From Candidatus Binatota bacterium (GTDB lineage: Bacteria; Desulfobacterota; Binatia; UBA1149; CAITLU01): a DNA stretch of 32,179 nucleotides. The stretch covers positions 1 through 32,179 of the forward strand of contig JAJRWY010000049.1 in assembly GCA_024276575.1 (NCBI GenBank). The letters run 5' to 3'. The translations under genes and the position numbers were made by a program. The number at the start of each line of letters is the position of its first letter. Position 1 is the first letter of the stretch. This document shows, piece by piece, positions 8,238 through 16,760 of this stretch. The notes under the pieces are model-generated. The model saw only the letters and a list, made by a program, of their open reading frames with translations. It did not search any database and was not told the origin of the DNA.

Positions 8238-9043
8238 TGCTCGCCTAGGCCTCCTGATGGACCGCTGCCGACTGCACCTACAGCGGCACTGCCACTGCTC
8301 CCAACGACGCCGGAACCCGCATCCGCCGCGGCACTGCCGCTTGCTGCATCCCCGGCGCCGGGTGCTTGCCGGGAAGACGAGTGGCGCAAACTGGCCAACG
8401 AACCGTAGAGATGATCGAAGTAGATTTGGGTCGGAACGTCAGCTTCCTGCGAACTCAGATGCAACACCAAGTATTCGCTTTTATCCGCCGCCAGATTAAC
8501 CCAAAACACCTCCGTCAGCTGCTTTTCCTGGTCTTGTCCACTAGACGCCAGCGTATTCTTGCTGATGATGCTGAAAGCGTAGATATCCGCTTCGCCAGGG
8601 ACTCTACGAACCGGTGAATACCCGATCAACCGATCGCGCCGCTTCTCCAATTGCTGGCGCAGGCTCACCTGAGCCAGTGACTCAGCGTCGCTAACCAAGC
8701 CAGGATCGGAAACCGGAAATGCCCGGATGGTCACATAGCAGCGGGTGTTGATCGAATCCGGCGGGACTTGTTCCGCATAGACCAACTCGAGACTTTCCGG
8801 GCCCAGACCCACTTGCCGCCATCCGTCCAACAGCGGCGCTTCATAATAAAACCCACCCAGTTGGTAGCTAGCCGCCAGCGGCAGCAACATCAGCGGCGAC
8901 TGGGTCGTCGCCCGCGATACCGTCCACGTGCCCAGGACCAGCATGCATAGCAATGCCATCCCGGCGGCGCGCCGTAACGGCCACCCCCTGGAGTTGCAAG
9001 GACGAACAGATGCCTCACAGCACCCTTGATGAGCAGTATTCAT
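8234..9043 (-). CDS. Exported protein of unknown function with Gly/Ala/Ser-rich tail
   Basis: This is a 269-residue protein I do not recognise. The N-terminus has a basic stretch and a hydrophobic helix (MALLCMLVLGTWTVS, about residues 28-42), consistent with a signal peptide or membrane anchor. The central part (about 60-220) looks like a folded mixed domain, beginning with GGFYYEAPLLDGWRQVGLG. The last 45 residues are low-complexity Gly/Ala/Ser. The ATG at 9043 is preceded by AAGGTG at good spacing; a GTG nine codons upstream is less likely. It starts 38 bp after the coiled-coil pseudo-receiver gene and overlaps the receiver gene by four bases, so its role is probably linked to that signalling pair, perhaps as an envelope component. 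Confidence 0.75.
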   Translation of the reverse strand: MNTAHQGCCEASVRPCNSRGWPLRRAAGMALLCMLVLGTWTVSRATTQSPLMLLPLAASYQLGGFYYEAPLLDGWRQVGLGPESLELVYAEQVPPDSINTRCYVTIRAFPVSDPGLVSDAESLAQVSLRQQLEKRRDRLIGYSPVRRVPGEADIYAFSIISKNTLASSGQDQEKQLTEVFWVNLAADKSEYLVLHLSSQEADVPTQIYFDHLYGSLASLRHSSSRQAPGAGDAASGSAAADAGSGVVGSSGSAAVGAVGSGPSGGLGEQ

Positions 9044-9081
9044 ACGCGAATCACCTTCCGGATTGGCCACGTGGGCCGGTA

Positions 9082-10059
9082 TTACTCAATAATTCGTTTG
9101 CGGTATTCAGTCATGCGTAGCAAAGCCGACAGCAGCGCGAGCGTGTCGCTCTCGGCGGGCAGATACTCGCGTGCGCCCCACTTATCCACTAAAGCCCGCA
9201 TGTCCGATTCGCTCAAACCGCCAGGGCGCTGTCCGTAGATGAGGCAAGGCGTATCAAGACCTCGAACCGCATCATCAGCGGGCCTCATCGCCTCGCATAG
9301 CCGGGCGATTTCCCCGGGCGGCAGGGATGCTTGCAAAAGCGCGGCATCCACATGTCGCCGCTCGAGACGGCGAAGTGCGCTAGCAGCATCGCATGCGGCG
9401 AGCACATGGAAACCGGTACGAGACAAGTCGAGACTCAAAGCACCGCGAGGCCGCGGACGTGCATCGACTACCATGACCACCGAGCGGCTATGCTCAGTCG
9501 TACCACGTGATTGTTCCAGCACTCTAATGCGAGCGGAAAGCTCGTCTATACGTTCCTGCAAACCGTTGGAATCGGCAGCTTCTGCAGAGTTGGCCATCTC
9601 CTGCGGCGGGGCAAAAGAGCCCACCTCGATGAGTAAGGACTCCAAACGCTCGAGCCTCTCGCTACAAGCGCCAAGCTCGGCGTCGAAACCGGCATCCGCG
9701 TCCGGGTCTCCGAGTTGCTGCTCTATCGTTTCCAAGCGTTCGGTTTGAGCTTCGAGAACATCGGTAAATTCAGCCAGGAGTTCGCCGGCGGCCTCTACCT
9801 TGCGGCCCAACGCCCCTATTTCCACATCCAGGCCTGAATCCCCGGCATCCCCGGGTCGCTCTGCACGCTCATGGGCGCCCGCAGGACCGGCATCCGTAGA
9901 TTGCGAAGCGCCCTGCCCGCATCCACCCTCTTCATCCTGTATCCTACCGATGAGCCTTTCGACTTCGACACGCAAGGTTTCCAAGCTATCGGCCACTTTG
10001 AGCTTGTCTACAGCGGCCGCTAGAACGCTCCCGCTATCGTCGCTTTGCCCCTCGCTCAT
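9082..10059 (-). CDS. Coiled-coil protein with C-terminal degenerate receiver domain
   Basis: The 325-residue cytoplasmic protein has an N-terminal half rich in Glu/Leu heptads (for example LEAQTERLETIEQQLGD and ERIDELSARIRVLEQS), broken by a Gly/Ala/Asp-rich stretch, and predicted to form coiled coil. From about residue 190 it resembles a receiver domain: the first strand VVMVVDARPRPRG, a helix, FHVLAACDAASALRRLERR, then DAALLQASLPPGE. The site that should hold the phospho-acceptor Asp carries Gln, and the first acidic pair is reduced to one Asp. It is therefore probably a pseudo-receiver that cannot be phosphorylated in the usual way. The gene lies 32 bp after the CBS gene and 38 bp before the exported-protein gene. 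A scaffold or partner for the intact receiver is possible, but that is inference. Confidence 0.75.
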   Translation of the reverse strand: MSEGQSDDSGSVLAAAVDKLKVADSLETLRVEVERLIGRIQDEEGGCGQGASQSTDAGPAGAHERAERPGDAGDSGLDVEIGALGRKVEAAGELLAEFTDVLEAQTERLETIEQQLGDPDADAGFDAELGACSERLERLESLLIEVGSFAPPQEMANSAEAADSNGLQERIDELSARIRVLEQSRGTTEHSRSVVMVVDARPRPRGALSLDLSRTGFHVLAACDAASALRRLERRHVDAALLQASLPPGEIARLCEAMRPADDAVRGLDTPCLIYGQRPGGLSESDMRALVDKWGAREYLPAESDTLALLSALLRMTEYRKRIIE

Positions 10060-10091
10060 CGCTACTTAGCCGCAAGCGCCTCGCTGCAAAC

Positions 10092-10640
10092 CTATGCTCC
10101 TTCTCTTTCGCGCGTGTAATTTCCGCGTGGAAGAGTCGGCAGGTTCAAAATGCTTTGAGGGAAAAATCGAACCAGGTAGTTCACTATGTCACGCATCGAC
10201 ACCGCACCTATCGGAGCCGCCGAGTTATCGATCAGCGGAATATGACGATAGCCGCCAATGCTCATCAAGTTCAAGGCGTAAGCAATCGAGTCGCTCTCGC
10301 GAAGGCTCTCGGGATTGGCGGTCATCACCTGGCGCACCGGCACTTTCACCGCATCCTGGCCTTTCGCGATGATACGCAACAGCACATCTCTTTCCGTGAA
10401 AATGCCTTTGAGCTTGCCCGTACCGGCAACCAGTACGCAACCGACCTTGGCGTCTTCCATCCTCTTGACCGCTTCGAGCACCGAGGTGTGAGGCTCCACC
10501 ACCACCGGAGCGCTCAATTCCAACAAAGACAGTGGGTTGCGCAGCATGTTCTCGTCGAACACTCGCGACTGTTCTCCCGCCTCGAGTATGGTGATAGACT
10601 CCTCTACGTACTCACCGACTTCTTCTCTTTCGTTTGCCAT
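10092..10640 (-). CDS. CBS-domain-pair protein
   Basis: The protein has 182 residues. After about 45 N-terminal residues it consists of two CBS motifs: the first with VVVEPHTSVLEAVKRMEDAK and LKGIFTERDVLLRI (ending near 90), the second with VMTANPESLRESDSIAYALN, RHIPLID and SMRDIVNYL (about 105-157). CBS pairs bind adenine nucleotides (AMP, ATP, sometimes SAM or NADH) and commonly act as energy-state sensors. The ATG lies seven bases after the korB stop, with GGAG from the korB end as a likely ribosome binding site, so it is almost certainly co-expressed with korAB. A role in reporting energy or redox state to the oxidoreductase or the downstream receiver proteins is plausible but not shown. 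Confidence 0.9.
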   Translation of the reverse strand: MANEREEVGEYVEESITILEAGEQSRVFDENMLRNPLSLLELSAPVVVEPHTSVLEAVKRMEDAKVGCVLVAGTGKLKGIFTERDVLLRIIAKGQDAVKVPVRQVMTANPESLRESDSIAYALNLMSIGGYRHIPLIDNSAAPIGAVSMRDIVNYLVRFFPQSILNLPTLPRGNYTREREGA

Positions 10641-10646
10641 CCGCGT

Positions 10647-11669
10647 TTACTCCACTTGCCAAGTATCGCCACTTCTATAAAGAGCGTCGAAATCGCCAGG
10701 CCCCTTACTTTCCCGGGCCTCGTGAATCTGCCGGTGGACTCCCTCTTCATACACAGGGTAGCCCTCCCCCTCGACCGCACGCAAGACGCCCATCGGAACC
10801 GGAAACTGCGATCCTTCCATATGGCTCATAAGGTGGGCCATGAAGGGGTTGGTCTCATCGTGAACAGCAATCTCGGAGGGCTTCACATCTTTTACGGCCA
10901 CCACTTCGGGCGTGGCGTCCGCGCGCAAACGGATTCCCCACTCCGAATCGCGGCCGAAGAGCATGGGCTTGCCTTGTTCGAGCAGCAACTGCCGCTCAGC
11001 CTTCGTGCCCCTGTCGCTCACGTCGGCGAACGCCCCGTCGTTGAAAACTACGCAGTTTTGCAGAATCTCGACGAACGAGGTGCCCTTGTGGGCCGCCGCC
11101 CGATGGAGCATCGACTGCAGGTGTTGGGTCTCTACATCCACCGTCCTGGCGATGAAAGTGGCGCCGGCACCCAAAGCAAGCGCAGCCGGCGAGAACGGAG
11201 AATCCAGGCTGCCCATCGGACTGGTCTTGGTTTTATGGCCCCTTTTCGAGGTCGGCGAGTACTGTCCTTTGGTCAGGCCGTATATCTCGTTGTTGAACAA
11301 AAGGATGTTGACGTCGAGGTTTCTCCGCAAGATATGCACGAAGTGATTGCCTCCGATGCTCAGCGCATCGCCGTCGCCGGTTATGATCCACACCGAAAGC
11401 TCCGGCCGCGCCACCTTGATACCGCTGGCCAGCGCCGGGGCACGCCCGTGAATACTGTGGAAACCGTAGGTGTTCATGTAGTAGGGGAACCGGCTCGAAC
11501 AACCGATCCCGGATACGAACACGGCGTTTTCTCGTGCGATACCGAGTTCGGCCATGACCTTCTGTACTTGTGCAAGAATCGCATAATCTCCGCAGCCCGG
11601 ACACCAGCGAACATCCTGGTCACTAACGAAATCTTTACGGCTGAGTGCCGAAGAAGCCGCAATACTCAT
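10647..11669 (-). CDS. korB: 2-oxoacid:ferredoxin oxidoreductase, beta subunit
   Basis: This is the thiamine-pyrophosphate-binding beta subunit (340 residues) of a 2-oxoacid:ferredoxin oxidoreductase, which interconverts a 2-oxoacid (probably 2-oxoglutarate) plus CoA with the acyl-CoA, CO2 and reduced ferredoxin. Visible features are WCPGCGD with C23 and C26, C57 in SGIGCSSRFP and C206 in EILQNCVVF as probable [4Fe-4S] ligands. The TPP/Mg motif GDGDALSIGGNH begins at 98, followed by NNEIYGLTKGQYSPT. The ATG overlaps the korA TGA by four bases. The length and the absence of separate gamma and delta genes fit the two-subunit KorAB type. The substrate is assigned by family resemblance and could be another 2-oxoacid. 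Confidence 0.93.
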   Translation of the reverse strand: MSIAASSALSRKDFVSDQDVRWCPGCGDYAILAQVQKVMAELGIARENAVFVSGIGCSSRFPYYMNTYGFHSIHGRAPALASGIKVARPELSVWIITGDGDALSIGGNHFVHILRRNLDVNILLFNNEIYGLTKGQYSPTSKRGHKTKTSPMGSLDSPFSPAALALGAGATFIARTVDVETQHLQSMLHRAAAHKGTSFVEILQNCVVFNDGAFADVSDRGTKAERQLLLEQGKPMLFGRDSEWGIRLRADATPEVVAVKDVKPSEIAVHDETNPFMAHLMSHMEGSQFPVPMGVLRAVEGEGYPVYEEGVHRQIHEARESKGPGDFDALYRSGDTWQVE

Positions 11670-13528
11670 TTGTTTTCCTCGACTATACCGCGCAGGCGGT
11701 CACAGAGTTCGGAGACTCCGAAAGGTTGCCCTTGAATCTTGGTCAGCGGTATCGCATCCACCAGATACTGGTCGCGCACTACGCGAACCAACTGACCCAT
11801 GTTCATTTCCGGTACTATGACCTTATCGAATCGACGCAGAATCTCGCCCAAATCGCGCGGCAGCGGATTGAGCCAGCGTGGATGGACATGGGCAAAACTG
11901 TATCCTTGGGAATTGAGCGCGCGCACGGCTTCCGAGATGGCACCGTAGGTGGACCCCCAACCAACCACCAACACCTCCGCCGACTGTAAACCCTCGATCT
12001 CGCAAGGCGCAAAATCTGCGGAGATGCCTTCGATCTTACTCGCGCGCACATGAACCATACGTTCGTGATTCAAGGGATCATAGCTGATATCGCCGCTGTT
12101 GTAGTCCTTCTCGATGCCACCGACGCGATGGGTAAGGTTGGGAGTTCCGGGGCTCACCCAGGGACGCGCCAGCGTATCCTCATCGCGCAGGTAGGGCTGG
12201 AACGCCACTTGCTGCTTCCAAGGCTTGGCTTCGATGTCGGGCAGTTCCGAGAACTTCGGCAGCTTCCAGGGCTGCGCCCCGTTGGCAAGATAGCCGTCAC
12301 TGAGCAATATCACCGGCGTCATATATTTGGTCGCGACTCTCACCGCCTCTATGGCGGCATCGAAACAGTCAGCAGGCGTGCGCGGCGCGATGATTGCTAC
12401 CGGGGATTCTCCGTTGCGCCCGTACAAGGCTTGCAACAGATCAGCCTGCTCGGTCTTGGTCGGCAAGCCGGTGCTCGGCCCACCGCGTTGAACGTTGACC
12501 ACCACCAATGGCAGTTCCACCATCACCGCCAACCCGATGGTCTCGGCCTTGAGCGCGACCCCCGGCCCACTAGAAGTGGTAACCCCAATGGCACCGGCGA
12601 AAGAGGCTCCCAGGGCACTGCCGACGCCGGCGATCTCATCCTCTGCCTGCACGGTGATCACCCCGAACTCTTTCATCGCCGCGAGATCCTGGAGTATCTC
12701 AGTCGCCGGCGTAATCGGGTATGAGCCCAGGAACAGTTGCCGCCCGGCTTTGGCAGCACCGGTGGCCAAGCCCCAAGCCAAAGCCTTGTTGCCGGTGATA
12801 CTGCTATAGAGTCCGGGCTCGATCTTGGCTTTCTCGACCGTGTAGCAATTGGCAAAAGCGTCGGTGGTCTCTCCGTAGTTCCAGCCGGCTTTGAACACCC
12901 GCGTGTTGGCTTCCACCAACTGCGGCGACTTCGCGAACTTCGAAGCAATCCACGCCAGGGTTTGCTCGGTAGGACGGCTGAACATCCAAGAGCATAGCCC
13001 CAGGGCAAAGAAATTCTTGCACCTGACCACGCTCTTCTTGGGAAGGTCCATATCGGCCAACGCCCGAGCCGTCATCTTAGTCATCGCTAGGTCGAAAACC
13101 GTATAGCCATCCAACTCGCCCGACTCCGAAGGATGCTGCGCGTAGCCAGCCTTGCGAAGGTTGCCCTTGGTGAACGCGTCGGCGTCCATGATGAGGGTAC
13201 CGCCCTCGCGCAAGTGTGGAAGGTTTACCTTCAGTGCCGCCGGATTCATCACCACCAGAACATCGGGCCGCTCTCCCGGCGTCAGTAGCGAGGTACTGGA
13301 AAAGTTGAGTTGAAACCCGCTGACCCCTGCGAGGGTCCCGGCAGGGGCCCTTATCTCGGCAGGATAATCGGGAAGCGTAGCGATGTCGTTACCGGCCAGA
13401 GCCGACTCGTTGGAGAACTGCGTGCCGGTCAACTGCATCCCATCGCCGGAGTCGCCGGCAAAGCGGATGACGACTTTCTCCAAGACCTCGACGGGTTTGT
13501 TGCTGGCAAGAGGGAAAGCCTCACCCAT
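11666..13528 (-). CDS. korA: 2-oxoacid:ferredoxin oxidoreductase, fused gamma-alpha subunit
   Basis: The large subunit (620 residues) of a two-subunit 2-oxoacid:ferredoxin oxidoreductase acts with the beta subunit encoded next. The first ~190 residues are the gamma domain (RFAGDSGDGMQLTGTQFSNE, then GVSGFQLNFSS), and the alpha domain follows from about 240 with the YPITPATEIL motif at 270-279 and QRGGPSTGLPTKTEQADLLQ. This gamma-alpha fusion is the KorA arrangement found in many aerobes and facultative bacteria as well as anaerobes. The ATG is preceded by AGGAGG, but at 11 bases, longer than ideal. It is the first gene of a compact minus-strand unit; the 140-bp gap to the acyltransferase gene upstream should hold its promoter, though I could not pick a convincing -35/-10 pair. 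Confidence 0.93.
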   Translation of the reverse strand: MGEAFPLASNKPVEVLEKVVIRFAGDSGDGMQLTGTQFSNESALAGNDIATLPDYPAEIRAPAGTLAGVSGFQLNFSSTSLLTPGERPDVLVVMNPAALKVNLPHLREGGTLIMDADAFTKGNLRKAGYAQHPSESGELDGYTVFDLAMTKMTARALADMDLPKKSVVRCKNFFALGLCSWMFSRPTEQTLAWIASKFAKSPQLVEANTRVFKAGWNYGETTDAFANCYTVEKAKIEPGLYSSITGNKALAWGLATGAAKAGRQLFLGSYPITPATEILQDLAAMKEFGVITVQAEDEIAGVGSALGASFAGAIGVTTSSGPGVALKAETIGLAVMVELPLVVVNVQRGGPSTGLPTKTEQADLLQALYGRNGESPVAIIAPRTPADCFDAAIEAVRVATKYMTPVILLSDGYLANGAQPWKLPKFSELPDIEAKPWKQQVAFQPYLRDEDTLARPWVSPGTPNLTHRVGGIEKDYNSGDISYDPLNHERMVHVRASKIEGISADFAPCEIEGLQSAEVLVVGWGSTYGAISEAVRALNSQGYSFAHVHPRWLNPLPRDLGEILRRFDKVIVPEMNMGQLVRVVRDQYLVDAIPLTKIQGQPFGVSELCDRLRGIVEENK

Positions 13529-13669
13529 CTCTATAAGTTCCTCCTAATATCTAATGTAAGACCGATTCGGCAAAGGCCTTAGCTTTGGGTATCTTACGAT
13601 GACAAGCGCGAGGCTACACCCCTAACATAAACATTTCAAATGAGTTCCTGTACCGAACAAAAGTACTGC

Positions 13670-14647
13670 TTATTTGTCTTCCCTGCGTTTGGCGCTTTCC
13701 CCGCCAACGGCTGCGGCGCTCTCGTCGCGCGGGCGGGTCTTCCAGCGCCGGTGCGCCCAGTTCCACTGCTCCGGATGCCGGCGAACGGCGGCCTCTATTT
13801 CGGCCGTGTACTTGGCAGTAAGCGCCGCGATTCTCTCCTCGCGCGTCAACGCCACCGTCGCGCCGCCTGCGCTACCCTCGACGCAAGCGTATGGCTCGAT
13901 CAATTCACCGCATTCCGGAACCGTCTGTCCGTTACGCCACACGGCGAACACCGGCAACACCGGAGCTTTCGAAGCCAGGGAAAGCCGGGCCAGCAGCGTC
14001 GACGTAGAGGCTTCACGCCCGAAAGTTTCCACGAAAATCCCCGCTCCAGCCCTTTGGTTCTGGTCCAGGAGAACGGCCAGAACCCCACCCGCGTTCAGTT
14101 CGCGCAATGCCTCACGTAACACCATACCGCGGCCGATGCTGTTTACGTGCATTGCCCGGCGGCGGGAAAGCAGAAACTCGTCTATATAGGGATTCTCCAA
14201 GGTCCGGTGAAATACGCTGACGCTGCCGCCTGTATTGCCCCACAACCTAGCCATCACCTCGTAATTACCGAGATGTGCCGTGAGGACGAGCAAGCCCTTG
14301 CCGCCGGCAAGATGCCCCTGCACGAGTGCCGACAGCTCTTTCCAAGGCCGGCTGTCGGCACGCTGCGCTACTTCTTCAACATGCAGCAACTCGGCAACCA
14401 AACGGCCCCAGTTGCGAAAGGTCGTGCGCATGACCGCGTCGCGGCGTTCCGCTCCCCACTCGGGAAAGGCCAGTGCGAGATTGTCGGCCACGATTTGCCG
14501 GTGGCGGGCGTCGAAACGCATCACCAGTTCTGCAGCGCCCTCTAGAAAGGCTCGCGTACGATCCAGCGAGGCTAGGCTCAGCAGCGCCCATAGCGCGCGG
14601 AAAGCCAGATAAACCGAATAGTCGAACAGCTTGCGCACCCGCCACAC
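13670..14647 (-). CDS. LpxL/HtrB-family lipid A biosynthesis acyltransferase
   Basis: The 325-residue protein belongs to the LpxL/HtrB/MsbB lysophospholipid-acyltransferase family, which adds secondary acyl chains to lipid A at the cytoplasmic face of the inner membrane. The N-terminus has a membrane-anchoring hydrophobic segment (VYLAFRALWALLSLASL). The catalytic HX4E motif is visible as H125-E130 in LTAHLGNYE. The family's ending WNWAHRRWKTRP is present, followed by a short charged tail. The length is normal. It starts divergently from the acyl-CoA mutase gene (91 bp between starts). Its presence supports a Gram-negative envelope with lipid A. Confidence 0.9.
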   Translation of the reverse strand: MWRVRKLFDYSVYLAFRALWALLSLASLDRTRAFLEGAAELVMRFDARHRQIVADNLALAFPEWGAERRDAVMRTTFRNWGRLVAELLHVEEVAQRADSRPWKELSALVQGHLAGGKGLLVLTAHLGNYEVMARLWGNTGGSVSVFHRTLENPYIDEFLLSRRRAMHVNSIGRGMVLREALRELNAGGVLAVLLDQNQRAGAGIFVETFGREASTSTLLARLSLASKAPVLPVFAVWRNGQTVPECGELIEPYACVEGSAGGATVALTREERIAALTAKYTAEIEAAVRRHPEQWNWAHRRWKTRPRDESAAAVGGESAKRREDK

Positions 14648-14738
14648 TTAACCTGCATTACCCGCAAAAGCTCGCCGCCGGGGCCGGTAGGTGAATGTTG
14701 AGCATCCGGGTCTCGCCTGATAGCTTCCCTTCCCTGCT

Positions 14739-16709
14739 ATGGAAACAACTCGAGACCGTCCCTGGATCATCCGTACTTATTCCGGCCACAGCTCTGCGGC
14801 AGCCTCCAATGAGCTTTATCGTAACAATCTTGCGAAAGGCCAAACCGGGCTCAGCGTCGCTTTCGATCTGACCACGCAGACCGGCTACGACTCCGACCAC
14901 CCCCTGGCCTTGGGCGAAGTCGGCAAAGTTGGCGTGCCGGTGGACAGCATCGCCGACATGGAGACGCTGTTTCGCGATATTCCGCTGGAGCGGATGAACA
15001 CCTCTATGACCATCAACGCCACGGCGCCGTGGCTGCTCGCGCTCTACATTGCAGTAGGCGAGAGCCAGGGCGCCGACACCTCGGCGCTACAAGGCACCAT
15101 TCAAAACGACATCATCAAAGAGTACTTATCGCGCGGCACCTACGTTTTCCCACCGCAACCCTCGCTCAGACTAACGGGGGATATCGTCGAGTACACCGTA
15201 AACAAGATGCCGAAGTGGAATCCCATCAACATTTGCAGCTACCACCTGCAGGAAGCCGGGGCCACGCCGGTAGAAGAGTTGGCCTTCACTTTATGCAATG
15301 CGCAGGCGGTGCTCGACGAGGTGCGCGCACGCGAAGGCATGACCGAGGAGCAATTTGCACGAGTCTTCGGCCGTATTTCCTTCTTCGTAAACGCGAGCAT
15401 CCGTTTCATCGAAGAGAACTGTAAGATGCGCGCCTTCACGCGCATGTGGGACGAGTTGGGAGCACAGCGCTACGGCGTTTCCGACCCCAAGATGCGGCGT
15501 TTTCGCTATGGTGTGCAGGTCAATTCCCTCGGACTTACCGAGCAGCAGCCGGAGAACAACGCGATCCGCATTGCACTGGAGATGCTCGGCGTAGTGCTGT
15601 CGAAAAGCGCGCGTGCGCGCGCCGTGCAGTTGCCGGCATGGAACGAGGCCCTGGGGCTGCCGCGGCCCTGGGATCAGCAGTGGTCACTGAGAACCCAGCA
15701 GATAATGGCTTACGAGACCGACCTGCTGGAGTATGCCGACATCTTCGACGGGTCCGCAGTAATCGAGCAGCGTGTCCAAGAAATGATTGTGGCGGCTCGC
15801 GAAGAAATGAGCCGTGTCGACGAACTCGGCGGCGCGGTCGGCGCAGTGGAATCCAGTTACATGAAACAGCGCTTGGTCGAATCCAATGCCAAGCGCTTGC
15901 AGCGTATCGAGGCCGGAGAGCAGAAAGTCATAGGGGTAAACTGCTTCCAGGAAAGCGAGCCTTCTCCGCTTACGCAAGATATCGACAACGCCATCATAAA
16001 AGTCGATCCGGCTGCCGAGCGAGAGCAAATAGAGAGGCTCAACGCCCATCGCAGCACCCGCAGTCAAGAATCCGTAGACCAGGCTCTGCGCGCTCTCAAA
16101 GACGCCGCGCAGGGCGCTAGCAATATGGTTAGCGCCTCGATCGAATGCGCGCGCGCCGGTGTAACTACCGGGGAGTGGTCGCAAGCCCTGCGCGATGTGT
16201 TTGGCGAGTACCGGGCGCCCACGGGCGTGGGTGGGCAGACCGCGTCCAACGCGGAAGACGTCGTCGCGCTAAGATCCAGGGTGGCCGAGCTCGGCAAGCG
16301 CCTGGGACGCTCCCCACGCCTACTGGTCGGCAAGCCCGGCCTGGACGGCCACAGCAACGGCGCCGAGCAGATCGCCGTGCGCGCCAGAGACGCGGGTATG
16401 GAAGTCATCTATCAGGGCATCCGCCTCACCACCGCCGAGATCATCGCCACCGCCCAAGAAGAGGACGTGGACGCAGTAGGTTTGAGCATCTTATCGGGCT
16501 CTCACATGACCTTGGTGCCGGAGGTGCTCAAGGGCTTGTCGGAAGCGGGGATGAGCGACGTACCGCTCATCGTCGGTGGCATCATCCCTGAAGACGATGC
16601 CAGGGAGTTACAGAAGGCAGGCGTGGCGGGCGTTTATACTCCGCGTAATTTTGAACTCTCTTCGATCATGTCCGACGTCGTCAAGATGATCGAAGCACGG
16701 CGCTGCTAA
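14739..16709 (+). CDS. meaA: Fused coenzyme-B12-dependent acyl-CoA mutase, ethylmalonyl-CoA mutase/MeaA-like
   Basis: This 656-residue enzyme carries the substrate-binding barrel and the B12 domain on one chain. The barrel opens with RTYSGHSSAAASNELYRNNL and KGQTGLSVAFDLTTQTGYDS. The C-terminal B12 domain has the DxHxxG motif at D536-H538-G541, then LSILSGSHM and VGGIIPEDD. The chain is about 60-70 residues shorter than typical MutB methylmalonyl-CoA mutases, and segments such as NEALGLPRPWDQQWS and GVYTPRNFEL match the ethylmalonyl-CoA mutase (Ecm/MeaA) branch, which works in the ethylmalonyl-CoA pathway. No crotonyl-CoA carboxylase/reductase or mutase chaperone gene is present nearby, so pathway membership rests on sequence type alone. 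The ATG has no obvious Shine-Dalgarno sequence. Assignment as a B12 acyl-CoA mutase is firm; the exact substrate is less certain. Confidence 0.9.
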   Translation: METTRDRPWIIRTYSGHSSAAASNELYRNNLAKGQTGLSVAFDLTTQTGYDSDHPLALGEVGKVGVPVDSIADMETLFRDIPLERMNTSMTINATAPWLLALYIAVGESQGADTSALQGTIQNDIIKEYLSRGTYVFPPQPSLRLTGDIVEYTVNKMPKWNPINICSYHLQEAGATPVEELAFTLCNAQAVLDEVRAREGMTEEQFARVFGRISFFVNASIRFIEENCKMRAFTRMWDELGAQRYGVSDPKMRRFRYGVQVNSLGLTEQQPENNAIRIALEMLGVVLSKSARARAVQLPAWNEALGLPRPWDQQWSLRTQQIMAYETDLLEYADIFDGSAVIEQRVQEMIVAAREEMSRVDELGGAVGAVESSYMKQRLVESNAKRLQRIEAGEQKVIGVNCFQESEPSPLTQDIDNAIIKVDPAAEREQIERLNAHRSTRSQESVDQALRALKDAAQGASNMVSASIECARAGVTTGEWSQALRDVFGEYRAPTGVGGQTASNAEDVVALRSRVAELGKRLGRSPRLLVGKPGLDGHSNGAEQIAVRARDAGMEVIYQGIRLTTAEIIATAQEEDVDAVGLSILSGSHMTLVPEVLKGLSEAGMSDVPLIVGGIIPEDDARELQKAGVAGVYTPRNFELSSIMSDVVKMIEARRC

Positions 16710-16720
16710 CCTCGATCGGA

Positions 16721-16760
16721 TTATCGTAGGGCCGGACTAGTTATCGTAGGGCCGAACTAG
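16721..16760. repeat. 20-bp tandem duplication at the convergent mutase/beta-helix junction
   Basis: Two adjacent 20-bp copies (16721-16740 and 16741-16760) differ at one base; each reads TTATCGTAGGGCCG followed by G/A-ACTAG. The right-hand copy supplies the stop codon and last codons of the beta-helix gene, and the left-hand copy lies in the spacer after the mutase stop. Confidence 0.85.

Noticed and set aside
10155-11735. Long open frame of 526 codons on the plus strand
   Set aside because: It lies antisense to korB and the CBS gene, whose products are clearly recognisable; its translation has no family features and arises from GC-rich codon bias.
13541-13575. TTGCCG-18-TATTAG as a korA promoter
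   Set aside because: The putative -10 runs into the AGGAGG ribosome binding site, so the transcript would start after it.
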